The translations under genes and the position numbers were made by a program. This document shows, piece after piece, positions 32,671 through 41,796 of a DNA stretch of 64,000 nucleotides. The stretch's first letter is position 1, and the number at the start of each line of letters is the position of its first letter. This DNA comes from CAYOHG01 sp964465125 (GTDB taxonomy: Bacteria; Planctomycetota; Phycisphaerae; UBA1845; Fen-1342), in NCBI GenBank assembly GCA_964465125.1, contig CAYXIO010000001.1, positions 131,964-195,963 on the forward strand. Direction: 5' to 3'. Below the pieces are notes generated by a model, which searched no databases, was not told the DNA's origin, and saw only the letters and a list, made by a program, of their open reading frames with translations.

Positions 32671-35250
32671 TCACGTTCGTCGCGCCGAGCGGCCGCGCGA
32701 TTTCCGGCGGGTGCCTGCCGCTCGGCCTCGGGCGGGCTTGGCCGGTTGGGTCGCGGAACGCGCGGTCTTGGTCCGCGCCGGGCGCTTGCGGGCCGCCTTT
32801 CGCGCGCCGCGGCGTGCCATGAGCTGATCGAACCCCGCCACGGCGCAGCGCAGCACGTCTTCGACCCGCTGGGCGAACACGAACTCGAGGTCCTTGCGCA
32901 CGTCCGCCGGCACCTCGCTCAGATCGCGCTCGTTGCGCGCGGGCAGGACCACGCGCTTGAGGCCGGCGCGGTGCGCGGCGAGGATTTTCTCTTTTACGCC
33001 GCCGATCGGGAGCACCAGCCCGCGCAGCGTGATTTCTCCGGTCATGCCGACGTGCGGGTCGACCGGCGCGTTGGTCAGGATGGAATAGAAGGCGGTCAGC
33101 ATCGCGACGCCGGCGGAGGGTCCGTCCTTGGGGATCGCGCCGGCGGGGACGTGGATGTGAATGTCGTGGGACGCGAGCAGGTCGAGCGGGACGCTCCATT
33201 CGCGGCCGCGCGCCCGCAGCAGCGACAGGGCCGCCTGGGCCGATTCGCGCATGACGTCGCCGATCTGGCCGGTCAGCATGAACTGCCCGCGCCCGTCCAT
33301 GATCGCCGCTTCGACGAAGATGATCTCGCCGCCGACGGGCGTGTACGCCAGGCCGGTGACGATGCCCGGCGCGCCGGCCCGCAGGGCGGTTTCCGGCTCG
33401 AAGCGCGGTGATCCCAGGCATTCCTCGACCAGGGCGTCGTTGACTTCCTCCGGCGCGGGCTGCTCGCGCGCGACGCGGGCCGCGACGCCGCGGCAGATCG
33501 TGCCGATGCTGCGCTCGAGGTTGCGGACGCCGGCCTCGCGCGTGTGCGTGTCGATCAGCCGCCTCAGCAACGTCGGACCGAATCGCAGCGGGTGGTCGCG
33601 CAGGCCGTTGCGCTCGATCTGCCGCGGGATGAGGTAGCGCGTCGCGATCTCGACTTTCTCGGCCGTGGTGTAGCCGGGCAGGTCGATTACCTCCATGCGG
33701 TCCTTCAGCGCCGGCTCGACCGGGTCCATGTAGTTCGCCGTCCCAATGAACATCACCGCCGAAAGGTCGAAAGGAACGCCGAGGTAGTTGTCGGTAAAGG
33801 TGGCGTTCTGCTCGGGATCGAGGACTTCGAGCAGGGCGGCGGCAGGATCGCCGCGGAAGTCCTTGCCGAGCTTGTCGAGCTCGTCCAGCATGATGACCGG
33901 GTTGCGGGCGCCGGCCTTGCGGATTTCCTGCACGAGCCGGCCGGGGATGGCGCCGATGTAGGTTCGGCGGTGGCCGCGGATGTCGGCTTCGTCGCGAACG
34001 CCGCCCAGGGCGATGCGGATGAACTTGCGCCCGAGGGACCTGGCGATGCTCTGGCCCAGAGAGGTCTTGCCGACGCCGGGGGGGCCGGCGAAGCAGAGGA
34101 TCGGGCCGTGTCCCTGCGGATTGAGCTTGTGCACGGCGAGGCACTCGAGGATGCGGCGCTTCACCTTCTCGAGGCCGAAATGGTCGGCTTCGAGCACCTC
34201 CGCGGCACGGTTCAGGTCGAGGTTGTCCGCTGTGGACTGGTTCCAGGGCATCTCGACCAGCCAGTCGAGATAGTCGCGGATGACGCCGACCTCGGCCGAG
34301 GCCGGCGAGATGCGCTTGAGCCGCTCGAACTCGCGGTCGGCTTCGCGGAGGACGGACTCGGGCATGCCGGCGGCGTCGAGCTTCTCGCGCAGCGTTCGCA
34401 GCTCGGCCTCGCGCGTGTCCTCTTCGCCGAGCTCCTTCTGAATCGCCTTCAATTGCTCTTGCAGGTAGTACTGGCGCTGGGTCTTGTCGATCTCCTTCCG
34501 CACGTCGGTCTGAATCTTGCGGGCCAGCTCGAGCACTTCGAGCTGGCTTTGCAGCGTCGCGTTGATTTTCCGCAGGCGCTGGCCGACGTCGAACGTCTCG
34601 AGCAGCTCCTGCTTCTGCACAACGCCGAGCGAGAGATTCGCCGCCAGAAAATCGGCTAGGGCGCCGGGGCCCTCGATGCTGCGGAGAATCTGAAGCGCTT
34701 CCTCGGGCACGTTGGGGCTGAGCTCGATCACCTTCTCGGCGGTCCGCCGGGCGCTGAAAGCGAGCGCTTCGAGCTCCATGGAAGGCACGATTTCGTCGCG
34801 GCGCGGATTGACGGCGGCGCGCCAGTACGGGTCGCTGGAGAGAATCTCCTCAAGACCGACGCGCACCACGCCGTGCACCAGCAGGCTGCTGGTTCCGTCG
34901 GGCATGCGCAGGAGCTTGAGCACGCGGGCGGCGGTCCCGACGCGGTAGATGTCGTTGATTCCGGGGTCGTCGGTCTCTTCGTGGCGCTGGGCGAAGATCG
35001 CCAGGACCTGGCTCTCCGGGAGAACCGCTTCCACGACGCGCTTGGATTTCTCGCGCGTGATCGACAGCGGCACGACCGTGCCGGGGAATACGACGGCGGA
35101 GCGCACCGGGAGAATGGGCAGCTCGCGCGGGACGGGGATGCCGTCCTCGGGCGTTTCGCCGCCGGCATTCTCGGCGAGTTGGCTGGCCGCCTGATCCAGG
35201 GCGTCCAGTTCATCCGCTGCGGGGCGGGCGGCGTCGCTGCGGGCCTTCAT
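32671..35250 (-). CDS. lon: ATP-dependent protease La (Lon)
   Basis: 859 aa. The ATG at 35250 has GAGGTGAGGA upstream and overlaps the Hsp20 stop (ATGA). Domains in order: substrate-binding N domain (about 45-240; LPILPVRSAVVFPGTVVPL), coiled-coil linker, AAA+ ATPase (Walker A GPPGVGKTSLG at about 400) and a Ser-Lys protease domain with Ser in KDGPSAGVAM and Lys in GGVKEKIL. Lon degrades misfolded and regulatory proteins. After the protease domain comes a strongly basic tail of about 45 residues (RKAARKRPARTKTAR, ARGRAAGTRRKSRGRSARRT), not seen in ordinary Lon and likely to bind DNA or RNA. Its operon partner is an Hsp20 chaperone. Confidence 0.97.
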   Translation of the reverse strand: MKARSDAARPAADELDALDQAASQLAENAGGETPEDGIPVPRELPILPVRSAVVFPGTVVPLSITREKSKRVVEAVLPESQVLAIFAQRHEETDDPGINDIYRVGTAARVLKLLRMPDGTSSLLVHGVVRVGLEEILSSDPYWRAAVNPRRDEIVPSMELEALAFSARRTAEKVIELSPNVPEEALQILRSIEGPGALADFLAANLSLGVVQKQELLETFDVGQRLRKINATLQSQLEVLELARKIQTDVRKEIDKTQRQYYLQEQLKAIQKELGEEDTREAELRTLREKLDAAGMPESVLREADREFERLKRISPASAEVGVIRDYLDWLVEMPWNQSTADNLDLNRAAEVLEADHFGLEKVKRRILECLAVHKLNPQGHGPILCFAGPPGVGKTSLGQSIARSLGRKFIRIALGGVRDEADIRGHRRTYIGAIPGRLVQEIRKAGARNPVIMLDELDKLGKDFRGDPAAALLEVLDPEQNATFTDNYLGVPFDLSAVMFIGTANYMDPVEPALKDRMEVIDLPGYTTAEKVEIATRYLIPRQIERNGLRDHPLRFGPTLLRRLIDTHTREAGVRNLERSIGTICRGVAARVAREQPAPEEVNDALVEECLGSPRFEPETALRAGAPGIVTGLAYTPVGGEIIFVEAAIMDGRGQFMLTGQIGDVMRESAQAALSLLRARGREWSVPLDLLASHDIHIHVPAGAIPKDGPSAGVAMLTAFYSILTNAPVDPHVGMTGEITLRGLVLPIGGVKEKILAAHRAGLKRVVLPARNERDLSEVPADVRKDLEFVFAQRVEDVLRCAVAGFDQLMARRGARKAARKRPARTKTARSATQPAKPARGRAAGTRRKSRGRSARRT

Positions 35251-35672
35251 TCCTCACCTCGCTTCGGCAGGATGATCCAGACCAGGCCGTTGTGGGTGGC
35301 GGCGTCGATGCGGTCCACGTCGACGGGCTCGGGCAGGTCAAACGTGCGCGCGAAGGGCCCTTCGTCGATCTCCAGCGCGTGGGCGCGCAGCGGACTGGTC
35401 ATCTCCGCGCGATGCGGGCGCTTTCGCAGACCCCGCACCAGCACGTGCCGCTCGTCCTCGCAGCGCACGTCGATCTGGTTCTCGTCGACGCCGGCCAGCT
35501 CGATGCAGATGAAGTAGGCCTCGGCGTTCTCGAAGAGATTCGCGTTGGGCTGCCAGGCGCCGATGCTGCGAAAGTCGACGAAGCTCCGCCGCAGCATCTC
35601 ATCCATGAGGTTCTGGATGTTCTCCGCCCAGCCGGCGAAGTCGTCATCCTGTCCGAAACGGCCTGCGGGCAT
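35247..35672 (-). CDS. Small heat-shock protein (Hsp20/alpha-crystallin)
   Basis: 141 aa from the ATG at 35672 (GGGGAGG 9 nt upstream); an in-frame ATG at 35708 would add 12 residues but has no ribosome site. The alpha-crystallin domain spans about residues 40-130: PNANLFENAEAYFICIELAGV, DERHVLVRGLRKRP, and the closing DLPEPVDVDRIDAATHNGLVWIILPK. sHsps hold unfolding proteins in a refoldable state. The gene overlaps lon by 4 bp (ATGA), so translation of the chaperone and protease is probably coupled; the pair gives hold-or-degrade function. The canonical C-terminal IxI motif is absent or degenerate (IILP present). Confidence 0.93.
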   Translation of the reverse strand: MPAGRFGQDDDFAGWAENIQNLMDEMLRRSFVDFRSIGAWQPNANLFENAEAYFICIELAGVDENQIDVRCEDERHVLVRGLRKRPHRAEMTSPLRAHALEIDEGPFARTFDLPEPVDVDRIDAATHNGLVWIILPKRGEE

Positions 35673-35812
35673 GCCAGGATCCTCCCCAGGTGCGCGCGTG
35701 TCCGGCATTCTATCGGCAAACCGGCTCGTGGCGGACCTTTACGCGTCCGCCTCGCGAGTTATATTGTCGACTTTCGGGATCGGACTTGCGTACATCTCGC
35801 GACAGAACACGG

Positions 35813-36805
35813 ATGGGGCTCATGCAAAGGACTGCATGCTTCTTCGGCTTGCTTGCGCTGGTGCTGCTGCTGCCGGCGTGCGAGTCGCCGCAACCCAAAA
35901 CCACCACCCTGCCCAAACCACTGCTGGAGACGCGAACGCGGCCGCAGCCGCGGCAGCCCAGACCGGCCGCGCCGCAGCCCGCGCCTCCGGTGGCCACCAA
36001 GGTGGTGCCCAAGGCGCAGCCGGACACCAGCGAGGGCGATGCGAGCTGGACGCCGCGCGGCGGAATCGCGCGCGGACGCTGGAAAGTCATCGTCGTGCAT
36101 CACTCCGCCAGCAACAGGGACACGCCCCAGGGCATGCACGAGTATCACCTGCGCAAGCGCGGCTGGGAGAACGGGCTCGGCTACCACTTCGTCATCGGCA
36201 ACGGCGTGAACTATCCCGACGGCCAGGTCTTCGTCGGGCCGCGCTGGCGCCAGCAGATCACCGGCGCCCACTGCAAGGCCGGACGAGGCGTCTATTTCGG
36301 CGTGCCCCGCGACGCGAATTTCTTTAACGAGCACGGCGTCGGGATCTGCCTGATCGGGAACTTTGACGAGAGCCGGCCGACGGCCAAACAGATGGCGTCG
36401 CTGAAGCGGCTCGTGAGCTATCTGAGCCGAGCGGCGAGCGTCGATTCGCGCCTGGTGTACGGGCACGGACAGGTGACGAGCATGACGAAGTGTCCTGGGA
36501 AGTTCCTGCGGGCGCAGATCGCGTCCATCCGCGGCTCGGCGCCGGGCGCGGCGCTGGCGCCTGAGTCAGGGGCGGATTTCGACTTCGCCTCGGGCGCGGA
36601 TCGAGAGCTTGACCGTCCCTGGACGATCGGACAGCAGCTTGCGCAGGTCGTTAACGCCGCGTACGACGGCGCCGTCCACCTTCTCGATGACGTCACCGAT
36701 CTTGAGTCCGGCCCGCGCGGCGACGCTGCCGTCACTGACATCGCTGACGACGACGCCGGCGGCGACTTCGTCCTGCTTGATCTGGACGCGCTCGGGGACG
36801 ACTGA
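35813..36805 (+). CDS. N-acetylmuramoyl-L-alanine amidase (PGRP/amidase_2) lipoprotein
   Basis: 330 aa from the ATG at 35813; the ATG at 35822 is an alternative that leaves the lipobox intact. Lipobox LLLPAC predicts an envelope lipoprotein. A Pro/Gln/Lys-rich linker (about 25-75) follows, then the amidase_2/PGRP domain (about 85-240): IVVHHSASNRDTPQGM with the first zinc His, LGYHFVIGNG, AHCKAG, GICLIGNF and the distal VYGHGQVTSMTKCPGK with another zinc His and Cys. It cleaves the bond between N-acetylmuramic acid and L-Ala in peptidoglycan. The final 90 residues (acidic, Asp-rich) coincide with antisense of the HtrA PDZ domain, so the gene may have lost its original stop. Confidence 0.9.
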   Translation: MGLMQRTACFFGLLALVLLLPACESPQPKTTTLPKPLLETRTRPQPRQPRPAAPQPAPPVATKVVPKAQPDTSEGDASWTPRGGIARGRWKVIVVHHSASNRDTPQGMHEYHLRKRGWENGLGYHFVIGNGVNYPDGQVFVGPRWRQQITGAHCKAGRGVYFGVPRDANFFNEHGVGICLIGNFDESRPTAKQMASLKRLVSYLSRAASVDSRLVYGHGQVTSMTKCPGKFLRAQIASIRGSAPGAALAPESGADFDFASGADRELDRPWTIGQQLAQVVNAAYDGAVHLLDDVTDLESGPRGDAAVTDIADDDAGGDFVLLDLDALGDD

Positions 36806-38050
36806 ACCGGCCTCGCTGAAGCGCGCTCCGCGCCACTCGAAGGCGTCGCCGCGCAGCGCAGCGACGCGCCCGATCTGACGCCGGCCCAGCTTGATCTGCA
36901 CCGCGGCGTCGCTTCCGGCGCGGCGATAGTCGACGGTCAGCACGAAGCCCGCCGGCAGGCGCCCGACGCGCTCGGCCAGTTGGCCGGCGTCCGTAATCGG
37001 CTCGCCGTCGACGCGCAGCAGCCAGTCGCCGGCCTGAAGCCCGGCCTGCTCGGCCGGACCGCTCGGCTCGATCCGCTCGACCCGCACGCCGAGGTTGTCC
37101 GTCAAACCCGCCCGGCGCCGTTCGGCAAGCTCGCCGCCGGCCGCCTGCACTCCCAGATAGCCGTACTCGATCCGCTCGCCGGCGCAGAGCCGCTCGATGA
37201 TCTGCCGGCGCGCCGCGGAAAGCGGGATGGCGAAGCCGATCCCCTCGTCGGCGGGCGCGCGTGTGTGCATGGCGGTGACGATTCCGATCAGCTCGCCGTC
37301 GAGATTGAACAGCGGGCCGCCGGAGTTTCCTGGGTTGATGGAAGCGGTAGTCTGGATCATGTCGGTATAGAGCCGGTCGTCGACTTCACCCAGGCCCGGC
37401 AGCCGCCGACCGAGGTTGGAAATGACGCCGACGGAGACGCTGAGCTTTCCGTCTCCACCCAGGCCGAACGGATTGCCCAGCGCGACGCTCCACTGGCCGC
37501 GCTCGACCTTGCCGAAATCGACGAACCGCACCGGGGTGAGTCCGTGGCGCGGAATGCGCAGCACGGCGAGGTCGCTGCGCGGATCGGATGAAAGCACCGA
37601 GGCGAGCACGGTGCTGCCGTCGCTGAGCAGCACTTCGATGCGCTGCGCGGCCTGAATGACGTGCTCGTTGGTCAGGATCAGGCCGTTCGCGTCGATGATC
37701 GACCCGCTGCCATTGACGATCGCGATCGGGTCTCCGGCCGCATGGCCCCCGGCGCGCTGCACGCGGATGCCGACCACGCCGGGGGTGACGCGGCGGACGA
37801 CGCTCGCGAAGGCGGCTTCGACGCGGCGGAGCTCGCTCAACGCGGAGCCGTCGTTTCCGGACGCCTGCGCGGCGGCCGGCAGGGGATGAAATCCCGAAGC
37901 CGCGATCGGAAGCAGGAGGATCGCCGCCAGGTAGAGCAGGAAGGCGCACAGCGGCAGCCAGCGGGCCGGCTCGGGCCGGAGCACTGCGCTGATGCGCGCT
38001 TCGACGGCATTGGGCTGCCGCGCGGCACGTCCGCTGACCTGTGAGAGCAT
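36566..38050 (-). CDS. HtrA/DegP-like serine protease with PDZ domains
   Basis: 494 aa from the ATG at 38050 (GAGGA 9 nt upstream). A transmembrane segment or signal lies at about residues 35-60 (LCAFLLYLAAILLLPIAASG). Trypsin-like domain with the triad His in LTNEHVIQ, Asp in SDPRSDLAVLRI and Ser in INPGNSGGPLFN. Two PDZ domains follow, the first at about 300-390 (GVRVERIEPSGPAEQAGLQAGDWL) and the second at about 430-490 (SDGSVAARAGLKIGDVIEKVDG). HtrA proteases degrade damaged envelope proteins. The last 240 bp are antisense to the amidase gene at 35813-36805. Reading is strong through the end (DLRKLLSDRPGTVKLSIR), so this side looks like the ancestral coding strand. Confidence 0.95.
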   Translation of the reverse strand: MLSQVSGRAARQPNAVEARISAVLRPEPARWLPLCAFLLYLAAILLLPIAASGFHPLPAAAQASGNDGSALSELRRVEAAFASVVRRVTPGVVGIRVQRAGGHAAGDPIAIVNGSGSIIDANGLILTNEHVIQAAQRIEVLLSDGSTVLASVLSSDPRSDLAVLRIPRHGLTPVRFVDFGKVERGQWSVALGNPFGLGGDGKLSVSVGVISNLGRRLPGLGEVDDRLYTDMIQTTASINPGNSGGPLFNLDGELIGIVTAMHTRAPADEGIGFAIPLSAARRQIIERLCAGERIEYGYLGVQAAGGELAERRRAGLTDNLGVRVERIEPSGPAEQAGLQAGDWLLRVDGEPITDAGQLAERVGRLPAGFVLTVDYRRAGSDAAVQIKLGRRQIGRVAALRGDAFEWRGARFSEAGSVVPERVQIKQDEVAAGVVVSDVSDGSVAARAGLKIGDVIEKVDGAVVRGVNDLRKLLSDRPGTVKLSIRARGEVEIRP

Positions 38051-38174
38051 CGTGCTTGTCCTCGCCGAGCGCCCTTCGCGTCTTATCGTTTGGTCGACCA
38101 GATTCCCGGTCGTCGTCAGTTGCAGAGGCGCGAAGGTCTGATAGTACCGCCGCGCCGGGCGTTCGCCGGGTGTA

Positions 38175-39464
38175 CTAGCCCGGAATTGCGTCCTGGAGCG
38201 CGTTGGGTGGTGCTTCGAGCCAATCCGTGTACCACCAGACGACTCCCCACGCATTCATGAGGATACCGGCCAGCACCGCGATGCGCATCGACCAGCCGGC
38301 CCGCGGCCCGAGCCCGGTCGAGAGCAGCACCAGCGCCGGGATCATGAAGTCGAGGCTGAAGCGATAGCCGAACTGCCGCCAGCCCGTGTTGTAGTAGAGC
38401 AGCAGCGGAATCAGCACGAGCCCGATCGACGTCCACGCCCCGCGCGCCAGCGGGTCGCGCCGTCGCGCCAACGCGAGCAGAAACAGCGCCGGCGAGGTCA
38501 GCAGCACGCTCATGCCGCGGTCGTCCGGCAGCGGATACCACGGCGGCGGACTCCACCTCGGCGGGCCGAACAGCATCAGGTGCAGATTGCGCGGCACGTG
38601 GTCGAGGCTGAACTGCCCGACGCGGTGAAGATCGTCCAGCAGGCTGGCGTCGACGCGCTGGCGCGCGTAGCCGAAGTCGAGCGGGTGGTCGAAACGCGCC
38701 GCGTTGTAGCTCAGCAGTGCGAGCGCGGCGACCGCGGAGGGAAGCAGCGAGACGGCGCTCCAGCGCAGGATTGCCGCTCGGCTCATCGGCTGCGAGTCAC
38801 TGCGTGCGTGCATCAGCCGGCACCCAAGCAGCAGCGGCCATGTCAGCAGCACGTGCGGACGCCCGAGGACGGCCAGGGCCAGGAACGTGCCCGCGGGCGA
38901 CGCGCGCGGCGTGCACGCCGCCAGCCACCCGGCCAGAGCGAGACAGAGCGTCGTGCAGACGTGACCGAGAAACCAGACCGAGCCTTCGCAAGCGACCTGC
39001 CAGTGCACGCAGCCGGCCGCGAAGAACGCCACGACCCACAATAGACCGGTCGCGCTCAGCTCGATCCACCCGCGGGCGGCGAGGCGATCGAGCATCCGCC
39101 ACACCACCAGTACGCTCAGCGTCGCCAAGACCACAGAGAAGACCGGCGTGCTGACGCCCGAGACGCCCAGCGCCGCGACCCACGGCATCAGGAGGATCGC
39201 CGGCAGCGGCGGGAACGCGACGTATTCGCGACCTTTGTACGGCGAGAGGTCCGAGCGGCCGGGCGGATCGGGCAGGTCGAGGCGCCCTCGCAGAAACGAC
39301 GCCGCGAGATGATCGAAGTAGGCGACGTTGGGTGTTTCGAATCGGTCTGCCAGGCGTAGCGTGCCGAAATAAAGTCCCGACGTGGCCAGCCCGAGCAGCA
39401 CCCCGAGAATCGCCGTCCGTAGCGGCCCGCTGCGCGTCGAGCTGTGCAGGTCTGATGTTGACAC
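38175..39464 (-). CDS. Multi-pass membrane protein, GT-C-like
   Basis: About 429 aa from a GTG at 39464 (no better start with a ribosome site was found; the frame extends upstream into the divergent aldehyde dehydrogenase leader). About 10-12 transmembrane segments are predicted (for example ILGVLLGLATSGLYFGTL, WSAVSLLPSAVAALALL, IAVLAGILMNAWGVVWWY). A luminal/periplasmic loop after TM1 contains DHLAASFLRGRLDLPD and YKGREYVAFPPLPAILLMP, a pattern like the first loop of GT-C (ArnT/mannosyltransferase/dolichol-phosphate-dependent) transferases. No DxD was confirmed, so a GT-C glycosyltransferase is likely but not proven. It is divergent from the aldehyde dehydrogenase, with 85 bp between starts. 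Confidence 0.75.
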   Translation of the reverse strand: MSTSDLHSSTRSGPLRTAILGVLLGLATSGLYFGTLRLADRFETPNVAYFDHLAASFLRGRLDLPDPPGRSDLSPYKGREYVAFPPLPAILLMPWVAALGVSGVSTPVFSVVLATLSVLVVWRMLDRLAARGWIELSATGLLWVVAFFAAGCVHWQVACEGSVWFLGHVCTTLCLALAGWLAACTPRASPAGTFLALAVLGRPHVLLTWPLLLGCRLMHARSDSQPMSRAAILRWSAVSLLPSAVAALALLSYNAARFDHPLDFGYARQRVDASLLDDLHRVGQFSLDHVPRNLHLMLFGPPRWSPPPWYPLPDDRGMSVLLTSPALFLLALARRRDPLARGAWTSIGLVLIPLLLYYNTGWRQFGYRFSLDFMIPALVLLSTGLGPRAGWSMRIAVLAGILMNAWGVVWWYTDWLEAPPNALQDAIPG

Positions 39465-39549
39465 GCGCCCTCGTCGCGAGCCGAACGGTGCTTCGGCCGG
39501 TCCTCGGCGACGTGCTATGATGCCTCGCGGACGATCGCGGAGCAAACCA

Positions 39550-41001
39550 GTGCCGCACTTTCCCAATCCGCTGCCGCTCGTGCTGGCCAACGCGGCCGTG
39601 CAGACCGATGGCGCACTGACGATTCGCTCAAAAGCTGAGCCGGATGAGGTCGCCCGCACGGCTTGTGCCGGTCCGGACCTGATCGAGCAAGCGATCGCGG
39701 CCGCGCTGGCGGCCGAAGAGCCGATGCGGCGCCTGCCCGCCTATCGTCGGCGCGACGCGCTGCTGGAGATTCACGACCGCGTGCGCGACCGCGGCGAGGA
39801 GTTCGCCCGAACGCTGGTTTTTGAGGTCGGCAAGACCCTCCACGAAGCGCGGGCCGAGGTGCAGCGGACCCTCGATACGCTCCGGCTAGCGGCGGAGGAA
39901 GCCACGCGCATCGGCGGAGAGGTGCTGCCCGTCGACCTATCGTCGCGCGGCGAGCACCTGCGCTGCCTGTGGCGGCGGTTCCCGATCGGCGCGTGCAGCC
40001 TGTTTACGCCGTTCAACTTCCCGCTGAACCTGGCGGCACACAAGCTCGGGCCGGCGCTGGCCTGCGGCTGCCCCGCGATACTCAAGCCGTCGCCGCAGAC
40101 GCCGCTCACGTCGATCCTGCTCGGATTGATCGTGGGGGAGCTGGATCTGCCGGCCGGCTCGGTGTCGGTGCTGCCCTGTCGAAACGAGGACAGCTCGGCG
40201 CTGGTCTCCGATCCGCGTCTGAAGCTGATGAGCTTCACGGGGTCGGCGGCGGTCGGCTGGTCGCTGCGCGAGCGGTCCGGGCGAAAGAAGGTCGTGCTGG
40301 AGCTGGGCGGGAACGCGGCCTGCGTGGTCGAGCGCGATGCCGACCTGGAGCTCGCCGCAAGCCGAATCGTGTCCGGTGCGTTTGCGATCGCCGGGCAGAG
40401 CTGCATCAGCGTGCAGCGCGTACTGGCCCAGCGGCGGGTCGTTGCCGACCTGCGCGCGCGACTGGTGGCAAAGGCTGACGGGCTGCCACCGGGGAATCCA
40501 CTGGACGAGCAGACGCTTTTGGGTCCGTTGATCAGCGAGGCCGCCGCGCAACGGGTCGAGTCGTGGGTCAAGCAGGCGGTCGCCGCCGGCGCGCGGATCG
40601 TGCGGGGCGGCGGCCGTCGCGGCGCCTTCTTCGAGGCGACGATCGTGGAGCAGGTTCCGGCGGACCAGCCGCTCTCGTGCGAGGAGGTCTTCGGGCCGGT
40701 GCTGACGCTGGAGCCGTTCGATCAGTTCGACGAGGCGCTGGCGCGGGTGAATGACGGTCCGTTCGGGCTTCAGGCCGGACTTTTCACGCGCGACATCGAT
40801 CGAGCGCTGCACGCCTTCGAGGCGCTCCGGGTCGGCGGGGTCGTGATCAACGACGTGCCGACGGTTCGTGCGGACAACATGCCCTATGGCGGCGTGAAGG
40901 ACAGCGGGGCGGGGCGCGAAGGTGCGCGCTTCGCGATCGAGGACATGACTGAAATCCGCGTGCTGCTGGTGAATCATCCGCAACGCGACTGCAATGGCTG
41001 A
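39550..41001 (+). CDS. Aldehyde dehydrogenase family protein
   Basis: 483 aa from a GTG at 39550 (GGAG 8 nt upstream; ATGs at 39517 and 39520 lack one). All ALDH landmarks are present: FTPFNFPLNLAAHKLGPALACG, FTGSAAVGWSLRE for NAD(P) binding, catalytic Glu in VLELGG and catalytic Cys in AIAGQSCISVQR, and CEEVFGPVLTLEPF. The ending DNMPYGGVKDSGAGREG is typical of the family. ALDHs oxidise aldehydes to acids with NAD(P)+. The GAGREG ending and overall form suggest the succinate-semialdehyde/benzaldehyde-like group, but the substrate cannot be fixed. The LipM-like gene begins 15 bp after the stop, so the two are probably co-transcribed. Confidence 0.92.
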   Translation: MPHFPNPLPLVLANAAVQTDGALTIRSKAEPDEVARTACAGPDLIEQAIAAALAAEEPMRRLPAYRRRDALLEIHDRVRDRGEEFARTLVFEVGKTLHEARAEVQRTLDTLRLAAEEATRIGGEVLPVDLSSRGEHLRCLWRRFPIGACSLFTPFNFPLNLAAHKLGPALACGCPAILKPSPQTPLTSILLGLIVGELDLPAGSVSVLPCRNEDSSALVSDPRLKLMSFTGSAAVGWSLRERSGRKKVVLELGGNAACVVERDADLELAASRIVSGAFAIAGQSCISVQRVLAQRRVVADLRARLVAKADGLPPGNPLDEQTLLGPLISEAAAQRVESWVKQAVAAGARIVRGGGRRGAFFEATIVEQVPADQPLSCEEVFGPVLTLEPFDQFDEALARVNDGPFGLQAGLFTRDIDRALHAFEALRVGGVVINDVPTVRADNMPYGGVKDSGAGREGARFAIEDMTEIRVLLVNHPQRDCNG

Positions 41002-41015
41002 ATTTTCCGAGCTGC

Positions 41016-41759
41016 ATGACGCCGACCCTGCTCACCTATCATGACGCCGCGCTGGACGGTCCGACCAACATGGCCCGCGACGAGCATCTGCTGCACGGTG
41101 CGGGTGCGCCGCGCGCGGCGCTGCGCTTCTATCAGTGGAATCCGCCCACCATCAGCCTGGGCTATTTCCAATCGTTCGACGCGATCGCGGAGCTTCCGGA
41201 GGAAGTCCGCAGCCTCGCGGTCGTGCGCCGGCTTACGGGCGGCGGTGCGATCCTTCATGATCGCGAGCTGACGTACTGCATCGTGCTGGACGAGTCGACG
41301 GAGATCGCGCGGCGGGCGCCGGCCGAACTGTACCGGGCGGTGCATACGGCGTTTCGCGAGGCGCTCGTGCAGGGCGGTCCCGCGACGCGCCTCGCGCCGG
41401 AGGAATGGCCGCTGCCTTCGCCTCGCAGCGGGCCGTTCTTCTGCTTCGAGCGGCCGGGCCGCACCGATCTGCTGATCGGGGACGCGAAGCTGCTCGGCAG
41501 CGCGCAGCGGCGCATCCCCGGCCGCGTGCTTCAGCACGGATCGCTGCTGCTCGAGCAGCGCTTCGCGGCGCACCCCGGTGTGGCGCTCGGCGCTCCCGAC
41601 GCGCCGACGCTCGCGCGTTGGATGGCCGACGTGGCGCAGCGGCTCGGCGACGCGCTGGGCTTGCGGCCTGCTTTGGCCGAATGGTCCGCCGAGCAGCTCG
41701 CGGACGTCGACCGGCGTCGTGCGCGTTACGTCGACCCGGCCTGGACGCGTAAACGCTGA
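41016..41759 (+). CDS. LipM-like octanoyltransferase / lipoate-protein ligase family
   Basis: 247 aa from the ATG at 41016. Family signatures: RFYQWNPPTISLGYFQ, VVRRLTGGGAILHDRELTYCIV (lipoyl/octanoyl-binding RRxTGGG), then the Cys-containing FFCFERPGR, LIGDAKLLGSAQRR and VLQHGSLLLEQ. The CFE plus KLxGSAQxR pattern is that of the LipM octanoyltransferase branch, where the Cys forms the acyl-enzyme; this branch transfers octanoate from acyl carrier protein to GcvH or to lipoyl domains. LplA-type ligases usually lack that Cys. There is no accessory domain. It lies 14-15 bp after the ALDH stop and 38 bp before the next gene, so it is within an operon. Confidence 0.9.
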   Translation: MTPTLLTYHDAALDGPTNMARDEHLLHGAGAPRAALRFYQWNPPTISLGYFQSFDAIAELPEEVRSLAVVRRLTGGGAILHDRELTYCIVLDESTEIARRAPAELYRAVHTAFREALVQGGPATRLAPEEWPLPSPRSGPFFCFERPGRTDLLIGDAKLLGSAQRRIPGRVLQHGSLLLEQRFAAHPGVALGAPDAPTLARWMADVAQRLGDALGLRPALAEWSAEQLADVDRRRARYVDPAWTRKR

Positions 41760-41796
41760 GCAGCGGCGCTCCCCACGCGCGCCGCGGCGTCGTATC

